This document shows positions 12,790 through 20,734 of a stretch of DNA of 38,508 nucleotides, piece after piece. This stretch comes from a virus. The translations under genes were made by a program, and so were the position numbers. The DNA lies in the IMG/VR virus record IMGVR_UViG_3300027852_000098, positions 1 to 38,508 of that record; one strand, 5' to 3'. The notes beneath the pieces are model-generated. The model was not told where the DNA came from. It saw nothing but the letters and a program-made list of their open reading frames with translations, and did not search any database. Every line of letters begins with the position of its first letter. Within the stretch, counting starts at the first letter, position 1.

Positions 12790-12812
12790 CCCAGAACTTT
12801 GAGGACGAGCGA

Positions 12813-13118
12813 ATGAAAACCCTTGAATGTGACAAACGACAGCCATTTAAAGGCTGGGCTGGTGGTAATTATGAATGCAAATGTCTTGGGTGTGGGGAGA
12901 GCTTCATTGGAGACAAGCGCCGTATTACTTGTGCCGACTGCGCCTACGCACCAGAGCCAGCGAGTTCCGGCAACAGTGATTTGTTATTGCGTGCAACCTC
13001 TGATATTGAGTTTGACGGCCAGGACTTTCGTATGGCCGATAAGCCAGAACTGGTGCTGGTTCTGTTAAATACGGAAACGGGCGCATATATGACTCCGCCA
13101 TTGGTGGTGGAGCAATAA
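12813..13118 (+). CDS. Zinc-ribbon protein of unknown function
   Basis: A 101-residue protein with GAGG eight bases before the ATG. Zinc ribbon formed by C-K-C-L-G-C and C-A-D-C, then a beta-rich half ending P-P-L-V-V-E-Q. Base use resembles the cassette genes rather than the phage genes. Stop inside CAATAAC. It may be a cassette gene that lost its flanking site or an original phage gene. Confidence 0.6.
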   Translation: MKTLECDKRQPFKGWAGGNYECKCLGCGESFIGDKRRITCADCAYAPEPASSGNSDLLLRATSDIEFDGQDFRMADKPELVLVLLNTETGAYMTPPLVVEQ

Positions 13119-13161
13119 CACTGGAATATAAGACCCGTACAAGGTCGGCATATATAAAACA

Positions 13162-13461
13162 ATGACTTACAGGCAAACATCTAAACACAAGCAGCTATGG
13201 TCTACACGGGAAAACGCAAAAAAGGCCCGCTTACGCGAAGAAAATCCTGACCCAACAAGAACAGACGAGATCGACCGCTCCATATTCATCACCATAAAAC
13301 GCCCAGGAACAGGAGAAGTTGCGCGGTTTGAATTACTCGAAGGCAATCGGATTGACAATTACTCTGTGTACTGCAACGGAAAACACCAGGGCATCATGGG
13401 TATTACCCGCGTAATGACCGGCATCAGAAAAGCCCTACCCAGTTACAGACGGATGGATTAA
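13162..13461 (+). CDS. Small phage protein near the integrase
   Basis: A 99-residue basic protein (S-T-R-E-N-A-K-K-A-R-L-R-E-E-N) with I-F-I-T-I-K-R-P-G-T-G-E-V-A in the middle, probably a small beta-sheet fold. C-rich phage-like codon use returns here. No family recognised. It is followed by the DUF4224 gene with a 16-base gap. Confidence 0.55.
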   Translation: MTYRQTSKHKQLWSTRENAKKARLREENPDPTRTDEIDRSIFITIKRPGTGEVARFELLEGNRIDNYSVYCNGKHQGIMGITRVMTGIRKALPSYRRMD

Positions 13462-13477
13462 AAATCAGACCCTCGCC

Positions 13478-13705
13478 ATGAACGACACCCTCACAGACAA
13501 CGAGATCACCCAAATCACTGGCGTACAAGCCAGGGCCCATAACCGTGTCGAGAGAATAAGCCGCATACTAAATATGGCCGGGATTTATTTTTGGTTAAGC
13601 GAAAAAGGAACCGTCACCACCACCTGGACCCACGTACACCGGGCAGGGCTAGACAACACCGAAAACCCCAATGTTAAGATGCCACATTTTCAAAAGGTAT
13701 CCTGA
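13478..13705 (+). CDS. DUF4224 protein, possible excisionase-like partner of the integrase
   Basis: A 75-residue protein with the DUF4224 pattern: L-T-D-N-E-I-T-Q-I-T-G-V, then R-I-L-N-M-A-G-I-Y-F-W and G-T-V-T-T-T-W. Such genes stand directly before tyrosine integrases in many phages. Its stop overlaps the integrase start (TGATG), so expression is coupled. A role in recombination direction is inferred from position. Confidence 0.75.
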   Translation: MNDTLTDNEITQITGVQARAHNRVERISRILNMAGIYFWLSEKGTVTTTWTHVHRAGLDNTENPNVKMPHFQKVS

Positions 13706-14766
13706 TGCCAAAACTCTCTAATTTCGTCACCAGAAAATGGGTCACAGCCAAAGGCGAAAAACGCGAATGCTACTACTACCGCCGCCCACGATCGGAAGGC
13801 CGCAAAGAAATATCCCTCGGCTCAGACTACCCGCAAGCCCTTAAAAAATACGCCAACATCGTCGGTGCTGAAACAGCAAAACCACCGCCAGAAACTATCG
13901 CGGCAGTCTATACCGACTACATGACCTGGGCAGAAAACCGGAAAATATCAAACCTCTCACTCCGCACCATCAGCGACCGCAAGTACTACTGGAAAAACCT
14001 GTCCACCGTGTTTGGTCACTGCAACATAGACGACTTCCAGCCAGAATGGGCGCTCACCTATTTCGAAGAACGCAGCTCACAAGTCAGCGCAAAAAAAGAA
14101 CTAAAATTCCTATCCGTCATATTCAACTGGGCCAGAGCACGCGGCAAAATGCACACGCCCAACCCCTGCCTCGGCATCATGGCCCAACTCACCATCAACG
14201 AAACCAGAGAGATCTACGTAGAAGACACCTGGTACCAACTCGCCCTCAAACACAGCTGTCAAATGGTCAAAGACGTGCTTGAATTCACACTCATCTTCGC
14301 CAACCGACCCGCAGAAACCCAGGCCGCCATGTTCCAACACATAGAAGACGATGAACTCGTCATAGAACTGCAAAAAACCAAAGGCAAAGGGCTTAAAGAA
14401 AAACGCATCCCCCTCGATGGCGCACGCCTAGAATTCATCAACCGACAAAAAGCCAACCCAGTCAGATCCTTCTACATCGTCAGCGATAACGAAGGCCAGC
14501 GAATCAGAATGAACGGCAACAAATTCAAAGCCGCCTGGAAAAAAGCCAGAGACAAAGCCCAGACCGAAGCCAAACAGAAAAACCTACCGTTCGAACGATT
14601 CCAACTACGCGATATACGCGCAAAAGCCGCCACCGACATAGCCAGAGATCACGGCATCGAAGCCGCCAGATTAATGCTCGGCCACACCACCCAAAAACAG
14701 ACAGCGGCATATATCCGATCAGTCAAAGGCGCAGCTAAAATCGCACTAAAAACACAAAGTGGGTGA
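13705..14766 (+). CDS. int: Tyrosine-family site-specific integrase
   Basis: A 353-residue recombinase. The N-terminal part resembles an arm-binding domain (Y-Y-Y-R-R-P-R-S-E-G-R-K-E-I-S-L-G), followed by a core-binding domain and the catalytic domain. Visible residues: Arg201 (A-N-R-P-A-E-T), a lysine around 226, Arg305 (D-I-R-A-K-A), His327 (L-G-H-T) and the nucleophile Tyr336 (A-A-Y-I-R). The position usually held by the first active-site His is Arg302 (Q-L-R-D-I-R). AAGG precedes the ATG. It integrates the phage at the adjacent tRNA-Arg-derived attP; its last codons overlap an arm-type repeat. Confidence 0.95.
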   Translation: MPKLSNFVTRKWVTAKGEKRECYYYRRPRSEGRKEISLGSDYPQALKKYANIVGAETAKPPPETIAAVYTDYMTWAENRKISNLSLRTISDRKYYWKNLSTVFGHCNIDDFQPEWALTYFEERSSQVSAKKELKFLSVIFNWARARGKMHTPNPCLGIMAQLTINETREIYVEDTWYQLALKHSCQMVKDVLEFTLIFANRPAETQAAMFQHIEDDELVIELQKTKGKGLKEKRIPLDGARLEFINRQKANPVRSFYIVSDNEGQRIRMNGNKFKAAWKKARDKAQTEAKQKNLPFERFQLRDIRAKAATDIARDHGIEAARLMLGHTTQKQTAAYIRSVKGAAKIALKTQSG

Positions 14767-14789
14767 AGTGATCCGCAAAGTGGGTGAAG
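14755..14789 (+). repeat. Probable integrase arm-binding repeats
   Basis: CAAAGTGGGTGAAG occurs at 14755-14768 and again at 14776-14789, a 21-base period (two helical turns). A ten-base inverted copy, CTTCACCCAC, lies at 14927-14936 on the other side of the tRNA-like core. This is the layout of arm sites in attP. The first copy overlaps the integrase stop codon. Confidence 0.7.
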
Positions 14790-14835
14790 CGACAGAAAAT
14801 GTCATGCGGAAAAAGAGAGGGGGTTCAAGCACTTA

Positions 14836-14885
14836 TGGCGCGCCCGGCAGGATTCGAACCTGCGACCCACGGCTTAGAAGGCCGC
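14836..14885 (-). other. attP: attP core: 3' half of tRNA-Arg(UCU)
   Basis: Read on the minus strand, the site starts in the anticodon stem (GCGGC), has loop CTTCTAA with anticodon TCT, closing GCCGT, a T arm with GGTTCGAATCC, and ends GGGCGCGCCA including CCA. No D arm or acceptor 5' strand precedes it, so it is not a full tRNA. Phages using tRNA genes carry exactly this half so that integration restores the host gene. The rest of the gap 14767-15101 holds the arm repeats and a short CGATATATCG palindrome; no gene is seen. Confidence 0.88.
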
Positions 14886-15101
14886 TATAGATTCTCTTTT
14901 AAATCAACTAGATAGGGTCTTTTTTTCTTCACCCACAATGCATAAAACGGGGTGCTTAAGCGATTGAATTATACAGGTTTTTAAATGGGCGGGGGAAGCG
15001 ATTATCGATATATCGAAAAATCCATCATCGGCTGGCAGGGCGAGACAAAAACTTTCCAAAAAAACAAATCAACACTGTACATGAGGTCGCCGCTCGGTTT
15101 T

Positions 15102-16502
15102 TTACGGCGTAATTTCCCCGTATAAATCACCGATCTCAGCATCAGATAAAGGCGCATCGAATACACGAACAAGCCCGAGCGAGGCCGTTAGCAAGTCGCT
15201 CCCTGCGGTTTTCGATGGGTTAGACCCTATCTCAAAATTTTCAGACGTAGAATCTGACACAATAACACTAGTGCCAGATAGGATTTTCACATTGTCCTCC
15301 CAAATATCGAGAGAGCCAGCAGAGAGATTAAACACGTAATGATGGTAGCTACTATCATAAGTTGCTGGAACCCCTAAATCATAAACATGATTTGAGCCAG
15401 ATCCTGTTTCTGTGAAATACTCAAAGTTGTCATTAGCTAGTAGCGAGAATCTATTTAAGTTTGTTACAACAGTCTCGCCATCGCCAGCTTTACCCCAAAG
15501 AACCTCTAATGCAGTAGGCGCTGATGACTTCTGTACCCACTTGGACACGGCAAAATTGTCGTTTGGGATAACACTATCACCCACCACCACAAAATCGCCC
15601 GCACCATCAAAATCTAGCGAATCCCCCCAGGATCGCGATGTCTGCGAAGCTCCTGTAATTGTTCCATCCCGAAGATTAAGAGAGGAGTCCAGCAATAGAG
15701 GGCCGTCAATATTGGTAAAATTATAAAATGCTATTAGGCTGGGGTGCCCGACATCGGTAATACCGCTATATGGCGTTATCTCATTGTAAAGCGTGGACAC
15801 TTCCCCATCGGTCAGCTCTCTATCAAACACCCTAAACTTACTTAACGCTCCGTTAAGTAGATTATTGACTGGCGTAACCTCCGACCCGTTACCTCCAAGA
15901 ATAAATCTGGCCGCCGTTGTATCAGAGTTTGTAATGCTTAAAGCATTAACAATTTTAGTATTGTCCTGCCATAAATCCAGCGTACTGGAGCCAACGTTAA
16001 GAACATAGTGGTGCAGAGAATTATCGAAGTCAGGCAGGACTCCAAGGTCGTGTGCGTGGTTGGTTCCTGCACCTGTTTCAGTAAAAAACTCTATGTTATC
16101 GCTGCTTTTTATTCGCAGCATAGCCAGGTTTGTTGCTACAGATTCCCCGTATTGGCCCCGGCTAAATATAGTATATTCATCGCCGGACTCGCTCACCTTC
16201 AGCCAGAAAGACACAGAAAAATTAGAATTGGGCAGCACTCCGCTGGCTACAGAACAATAACTACCTGACCCGCTAAACGCTAGAGCTTTACCAAAGCTCG
16301 TGGTTTTTTGTACAGCACCTACTACAGTTAGATCATACCCATTAGCAGATTCGTCATACATTACCCCGCCGCTGATATTTTCTGATGTCCAGTAGGCCAC
16401 GAGGTTTGGGTGGGCGCTATTTAATATATCGTCGACGACGGCAGGTGCCACATACCGCGCAGGACGTCGCGCCCTCGATGGCGCGCCCATAATCAGGCTC
16501 AT
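15102..16502 (-). CDS. Tail fibre or receptor-binding protein with two LamG-like domains
   Basis: A 466-residue protein. I choose the ATG at 16502, which overlaps the previous stop (ATGA); an earlier start at 16577 would lie inside the previous gene. Two concanavalin A-like repeats of about 215 residues follow each other, each with N/S-L-I/V-A-Y/F-Y/W near the start, D-N-(I/F)-E-(F/Y)-F-T-E-T-G-(A/S)-G and L-H/Y-H-Y-V, and ending L-Y-(N/G)-E-I-T-P. Such domains bind sugars, so it may recognise the cell surface. It is the last late gene. Confidence 0.75.
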   Translation of the reverse strand: MSLIMGAPSRARRPARYVAPAVVDDILNSAHPNLVAYWTSENISGGVMYDESANGYDLTVVGAVQKTTSFGKALAFSGSGSYCSVASGVLPNSNFSVSFWLKVSESGDEYTIFSRGQYGESVATNLAMLRIKSSDNIEFFTETGAGTNHAHDLGVLPDFDNSLHHYVLNVGSSTLDLWQDNTKIVNALSITNSDTTAARFILGGNGSEVTPVNNLLNGALSKFRVFDRELTDGEVSTLYNEITPYSGITDVGHPSLIAFYNFTNIDGPLLLDSSLNLRDGTITGASQTSRSWGDSLDFDGAGDFVVVGDSVIPNDNFAVSKWVQKSSAPTALEVLWGKAGDGETVVTNLNRFSLLANDNFEYFTETGSGSNHVYDLGVPATYDSSYHHYVFNLSAGSLDIWEDNVKILSGTSVIVSDSTSENFEIGSNPSKTAGSDLLTASLGLVRVFDAPLSDAEIGDLYGEITP

Positions 16503-17374
16503 ACAGCTACCCAGGCTGCGCCGTTGTAGCCGATCCATATAGCGCTGGTTTTTTCGTACAGCATTGCGCCGGGCCAAGGGGCAACAAAATCGTAAGCATC
16601 GCTGCCCAGGTGAATAGCAAACTCATTTTCATGCGTTGCCCACGAGCCGGTTGCTGTGGCCGCTGGAATGAAAACCGCGCCAACGGCAGGCGTGGCGGGC
16701 GGCGCTGTTAGCGCATCATCCTCAACTGCCGCAGGTATCCAGCCATTACCGATCATCCGCCAGGCGTTTGGGCTTCCAGCTGTTTCTTTAACGACGGTTA
16801 CCGCCTGCGCGGCATCCGCCCACAATTTGACCCCAGCGAGCGTATCAGTGCCCTCAAGAGCAAGCTGGAGGTTGCCCCCGCCTTTATTTAAAGCCAGGAC
16901 ATGAAACCCGGCATCGAGCGCTTCGGTGCTGGTTTGCGGCACCGTTAAGGTGCAATCCGACGCACTATCAAAAATAATCAGCCCTCCATTATTAGCCTTG
17001 ACCGCCGTATGCGCCGTACCTGCCGGGGTAATAATCCCGGTAACAGTGCCGCCGGATGCCACCGACCACCCGCTGTTATTTATATAGATTTTACTGTCAG
17101 CCAGGTTCAACACCTGGTTGGCCGAAAAAAACTGCCAGAACGCACCTGTGGCGTCATACCGGGCCAGTTGGTCATCCTCGCCCAACCAGGCCCCGGTGCC
17201 AACGTCAACGATATAGCGGTCGCCATCGGCTGGCGAGCCAGGCGGGTCGTTTTGAATTGCCAGCACAGCGGTTTGCAGCAGCGCATCTATCGTATCGAGG
17301 GATAAATTAAGCCCGGCCGCCGGGTCTGTCGTATTCTCTGGAACTAAAGGGATGGCGTTATTTGGAGTGGTCAT
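16499..17374 (-). CDS. DUF2793-containing tail protein
   Basis: A 291-residue protein. The N-terminal 110 residues match DUF2793: I-Q-N-D-P-P-G-S-P-A-D-G-D-R-Y-I-V, T-G-A-W-L-G, A-R-Y-D-A-T-G-A-F-W. The rest is a Gly/Ala/Thr-rich beta region. DUF2793 is typical of fibre proteins next to the tail hub. ATGA overlaps join it to the hub gene before and the LamG gene after. Confidence 0.8.
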   Translation of the reverse strand: MTTPNNAIPLVPENTTDPAAGLNLSLDTIDALLQTAVLAIQNDPPGSPADGDRYIVDVGTGAWLGEDDQLARYDATGAFWQFFSANQVLNLADSKIYINNSGWSVASGGTVTGIITPAGTAHTAVKANNGGLIIFDSASDCTLTVPQTSTEALDAGFHVLALNKGGGNLQLALEGTDTLAGVKLWADAAQAVTVVKETAGSPNAWRMIGNGWIPAAVEDDALTAPPATPAVGAVFIPAATATGSWATHENEFAIHLGSDAYDFVAPWPGAMLYEKTSAIWIGYNGAAWVAV

Positions 17375-18990
17375 ATCGTAATCGCTGCGATCTGGCCGGG
17401 GCCAGTAATGGAGTTGAGCTGCTGCACCTGGATAGTGACGCTGCCACCGGGATCTGCAACAGTGAGCGTTTCTGCTGTGGTATCTGTCGGCGTCCCGTTG
17501 ACGGTTACCCGGTAGCCGGTAAAGGCATCGCTATGGAGAACGCTGGCCTTGCCGCCTTTTACACCAGTGCCGATCCAGTCGATAACGATATTGCTACCAC
17601 TTCGCCGCGCCCGCAAAAAGCCCGGAGGCGGCTCTGTCTGAGAGAGCGCACCGAATGTTTCTGTGATAGTGGATTGCGTTGTGCTGTTAAGCGATGTCGC
17701 CCGGAACGTAAGATCATCACCGATCTGATAAATCTCAGCGGCGACAAAAGGCACAAAGGCCGTTTCGAGCAGCACAAAACGCTCACCAATTGCGTGAGCC
17801 GCTGGTGCTGTATGCAGTCGCCCGCGCAAAAATACGGACAGATCCCACAACCCATCACCAACCTCTGTCGCGCCGCTAAAGCAAATAATCTCGTTACCGA
17901 TGATTGCCCTGTTTTTGCGGTTTAGCATTTCAGCCAGGGTAGCTGGCTCCAGGGATACTCCCTGAGAAATCAACTGGACCTGTACGGAATTGGTATAGTC
18001 CGGCACCTCCGCCCGATGGTTGCCCATCGCGATCGTAGTCTCACCTAGAACTGCCAGGCTATTGCTGATGGTTGAGCTGATATAGTTCGCGCCGCCATCA
18101 ACCGACAACTCAACTTGCGCGCCCTTCCATGCTCCGCTCGCCCCAGTTATAGCAAAATAATAACCGAGGGAATCGTCCGCCGATTGCAGAATCGGTATAT
18201 CGATAAACTCCATCGTTGTATCGCCCGGCACCAGGCTTATCTCTGCCGGTTTTACCGGGGCCAAGCCTGTCGCGTCTGAATAATACGCAGAGCGCCGATC
18301 AAACGAGCATTTATAGTGCTGCATACCGTCATCAAGAGACACCGACGAGATCCGCAGGCGGTCGTTATTGAGCGTGACAATATCACCGGTGGATAACTTT
18401 AAATATTCAGCCGGGAGTGAGAACTCAATCTCACCGCGCTGCTCCTCGATCATCACTTTGTGGACAATAGTGGCAATACGTGCGGCCGTGTCTGTCTCCA
18501 GAACCACCGATGTGGCAATCGATATCTCGCTTTGCTCGCGGATATAGATCGACCGGTCGGAGCTTTGTTTGTCCGGCTCTAACTGGCCTTCAAGGTCATA
18601 GTATTGAAGGTGCACAACCCGAGGTATCACACCGTCGCGCTTTTCCTGATCATCTTTTAAGTCGCCAATAATGTCGTCTGGCGAGATAGTGGCGACAGAA
18701 TCTCCACCGCGGGGAACAAAACCTTGCTTGCCGCCCACGCTTGATGGGTCAAAAAAATACATCTCCGCCAGCGAGCGTACATGGGTAAAAGCAGGTTGAG
18801 CTGCTGTTAACTGAAACCCGGTAACAAAACCGTCTAGCTTCCTTACGTCGTAACGATCAAACGGGATGCCTGCCCGCTCGCATATCTCAGACACCAGCCC
18901 AGCGAGCGTGTAATTGCACTCGGCGCGACTGCCAATACTGGCGTTATAACCCGCCAGAGCCAGCGGGATATCAAAATTCCCCAGGCTCAT
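17371..18990 (-). CDS. Tail hub protein, C-terminal part (Phage-tail_3 type)
   Basis: A 539-residue protein. It begins inside what is usually the middle of a hub: Y-T-L-A-G-L-V-S-E-I-C-E-R-A-G-I, then G-F-V-T-G-F-Q-L and D-D-I-I-G-D-L-K-D-D, as in GTA-type and related siphovirus hubs. A fibronectin-like domain follows at the end (P-P-P-G-F-L-R-A-R-R). The part that should come before it is the separate gene at 20731-21774. Joined to its neighbours by ATGA overlaps. Confidence 0.7.
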   Translation of the reverse strand: MSLGNFDIPLALAGYNASIGSRAECNYTLAGLVSEICERAGIPFDRYDVRKLDGFVTGFQLTAAQPAFTHVRSLAEMYFFDPSSVGGKQGFVPRGGDSVATISPDDIIGDLKDDQEKRDGVIPRVVHLQYYDLEGQLEPDKQSSDRSIYIREQSEISIATSVVLETDTAARIATIVHKVMIEEQRGEIEFSLPAEYLKLSTGDIVTLNNDRLRISSVSLDDGMQHYKCSFDRRSAYYSDATGLAPVKPAEISLVPGDTTMEFIDIPILQSADDSLGYYFAITGASGAWKGAQVELSVDGGANYISSTISNSLAVLGETTIAMGNHRAEVPDYTNSVQVQLISQGVSLEPATLAEMLNRKNRAIIGNEIICFSGATEVGDGLWDLSVFLRGRLHTAPAAHAIGERFVLLETAFVPFVAAEIYQIGDDLTFRATSLNSTTQSTITETFGALSQTEPPPGFLRARRSGSNIVIDWIGTGVKGGKASVLHSDAFTGYRVTVNGTPTDTTAETLTVADPGGSVTIQVQQLNSITGPGQIAAITI

Positions 18991-19589
18991 GCCGGATTCC
19001 GCAGCATATATTGCAGACGTAGCGCTTTATTCATGCCAATCTTAATCAGCCCAGGTGAGCCGACGGTTGACGCCCGCAGGTATTCAACCGTGTAGCGGTC
19101 CCTCTGGTAGCGGCAATATAGATTATCGTTTTTCAGATAAGCCAGGACAATATCGTTGCGCTGTATTTGTAGGGGTCGCTTGTCGTCCATGGTGATGCGA
19201 GGCGTGATAACGCTGCCGCCATAATTCGTTGTTACGTGGCTAGCTAAGCTGGTGTCATACCAGTAAAAAAATGACTCGTTATTTTCAACCCAAGCAACAT
19301 GCAGCCGCATGTTTTGATCAAAAGCAATAGATACCTCGGTTATATCATCGGCGGCACGCCATAAAAACGCGTCAACCGCCTCCGCATCAATCCATATTTC
19401 TGTTTGCCCTGTTTCAAAGTTTTCTAAAATACGAGCCCGCCATACCTGGTAAAGCAGCCCCTGCGAGGCATCATTCAGCGCTATACCCCCGTTTTCATAG
19501 TCAACCAGCGCACTGACAGACAGCGATGCCGCATAGGCGTAGCCTGCTGATACGACCTCACTGCTGGTCTCATTGTGAGACAGCGCCAC
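18987..19589 (-). CDS. Tail-associated protein of unknown function
   Basis: A 200-residue beta-rich protein: Y-Q-V-W-R-A-R-I-L, W-I-D-A-E-A-V-D-A-F-L-W, M-R-L-H-V-A-W-V and R-N-D-I-V-L-A-Y-L. Aromatic-rich pattern like sugar-binding or beta-propeller blades. It lies between a tail protein gene and the second hub gene and is co-translated with both (one-base overlap at 19589, ATGA at 18990). No family recognised. Confidence 0.6.
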   Translation of the reverse strand: MALSHNETSSEVVSAGYAYAASLSVSALVDYENGGIALNDASQGLLYQVWRARILENFETGQTEIWIDAEAVDAFLWRAADDITEVSIAFDQNMRLHVAWVENNESFFYWYDTSLASHVTTNYGGSVITPRITMDDKRPLQIQRNDIVLAYLKNDNLYCRYQRDRYTVEYLRASTVGSPGLIKIGMNKALRLQYMLRNPA

Positions 19590-20734
19590 TAAAGCTCACC
19601 CTCTCTCGCCCAGGCAATTTGCAGATTAACCGTAAGCGTTTTTGTGTTGTCTTTCGGAATTGGCGGCGAAAACCCAAATTGGAAATACCCGATTCCCATA
19701 AACACAGCCATAGATTCCGCTTCGTGATTCGCACTGATATTCCAGTACAGATCAGCAGACCGCGCATAGCTGGAGGAAATATAAACGTCGTTCGTCACTG
19801 ACGTTACGTTTGAAAAAGTGCCCGAGGGAGCATCATCCACCGTAGCCCCTATAACTCCATCATAAATCCGTGTATTAACTGGACTATTTATATCCTGCGG
19901 AATCCAAATTTGAGGGTAAAGGCCCCAGTACGACGAATTGTTAGCCCGCATCATTCGGCCCGTCACTTGCCACCCGTTTATGCGGTAGCTGTCAGATACG
20001 TCCCAGTCGTCCTCGGTACCACCAGACAAGGCACCGTGTGTTATTTGCGAATCGCTATCGACGCTGGTGATAACGGCAGAAGACCCATCTGCCAGGTTGT
20101 GAATGGTGCCGCCAACCGTTGCCGTCGTAAGAAATGCCGCAGCAGAATCTGTTAGCTGTGTCCCTGTGTGGGCTGCAGTCGCTGTACCGGTTGCGTCGGC
20201 GGAAACCAGGGCGCTAAAGTCCGTCATTGGCTGATTGATTACCAGCTCATAAGTGACCGTTAAAAATTCGTTTGATAAAACAGTGATAGTAGTTGGGCTC
20301 AACACGCCGTCTAAGATCAACGCCCGCGAAAACAAATTAGTGTTATACCAACCAATACCTATCTCTGACAGATTCCCGGCCGCGACGCCCTCGCCAAATT
20401 CATACTCACGAAGAATTGAGCACTCTCTGAGGCCCGCATCGATAGTTGCATTCACAGTACCTGCGAAAACTCCGAGACCGCCCGGCGTTGTGCCTGTGGT
20501 TGCCACCTCGCTCACCAGCGACGTATCTGAGTTTGCGGGCGCTGTTGACCCCGAGCCGACTGAAAAATGAGCCAAGAACCCGCCAGTCTCTCCAATTAAA
20601 TCAAGCCCGTTGTCTGTAATTAAATTATCAAACCATCCCGTTTCTATTCGGTTGTTTCCGCGCCCATCGTGAACGCGCATTTTGTAACGGCCCTTTAGTT
20701 CAACCGCTGCTTTAAGCGCTAATTTATTTGTCAT
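19589..20734 (-). CDS. Tail protein (fibre-like)
   Basis: A 381-residue protein. The opening E-T-G-W-F-D-N-L-I-T-D-N-G-L-D-L-I-G followed by F-S-V-G-S-G-S-T-A-P-A-N is a common start of phage tail and fibre proteins. Gly/Thr-rich beta segments follow. It sits between the two hub parts with ATGA and one-base overlaps. Confidence 0.7.
   Translation of the reverse strand: MTNKLALKAAVELKGRYKMRVHDGRGNNRIETGWFDNLITDNGLDLIGETGGFLAHFSVGSGSTAPANSDTSLVSEVATTGTTPGGLGVFAGTVNATIDAGLRECSILREYEFGEGVAAGNLSEIGIGWYNTNLFSRALILDGVLSPTTITVLSNEFLTVTYELVINQPMTDFSALVSADATGTATAAHTGTQLTDSAAAFLTTATVGGTIHNLADGSSAVITSVDSDSQITHGALSGGTEDDWDVSDSYRINGWQVTGRMMRANNSSYWGLYPQIWIPQDINSPVNTRIYDGVIGATVDDAPSGTFSNVTSVTNDVYISSSYARSADLYWNISANHEAESMAVFMGIGYFQFGFSPPIPKDNTKTLTVNLQIAWAREGEL

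Noticed and set aside
12790-12812. A fourth full attC site after 12790
   Set aside because: Only the first box (AACTAAC) is present; no GTT box follows before 12964 and a ribosome binding site occupies the place.
14836-14910. A complete tRNA-Arg gene carried by the phage
   Set aside because: Only the part from the anticodon stem to CCA fits; no D arm or 5' acceptor strand precedes it. It is an attP core.
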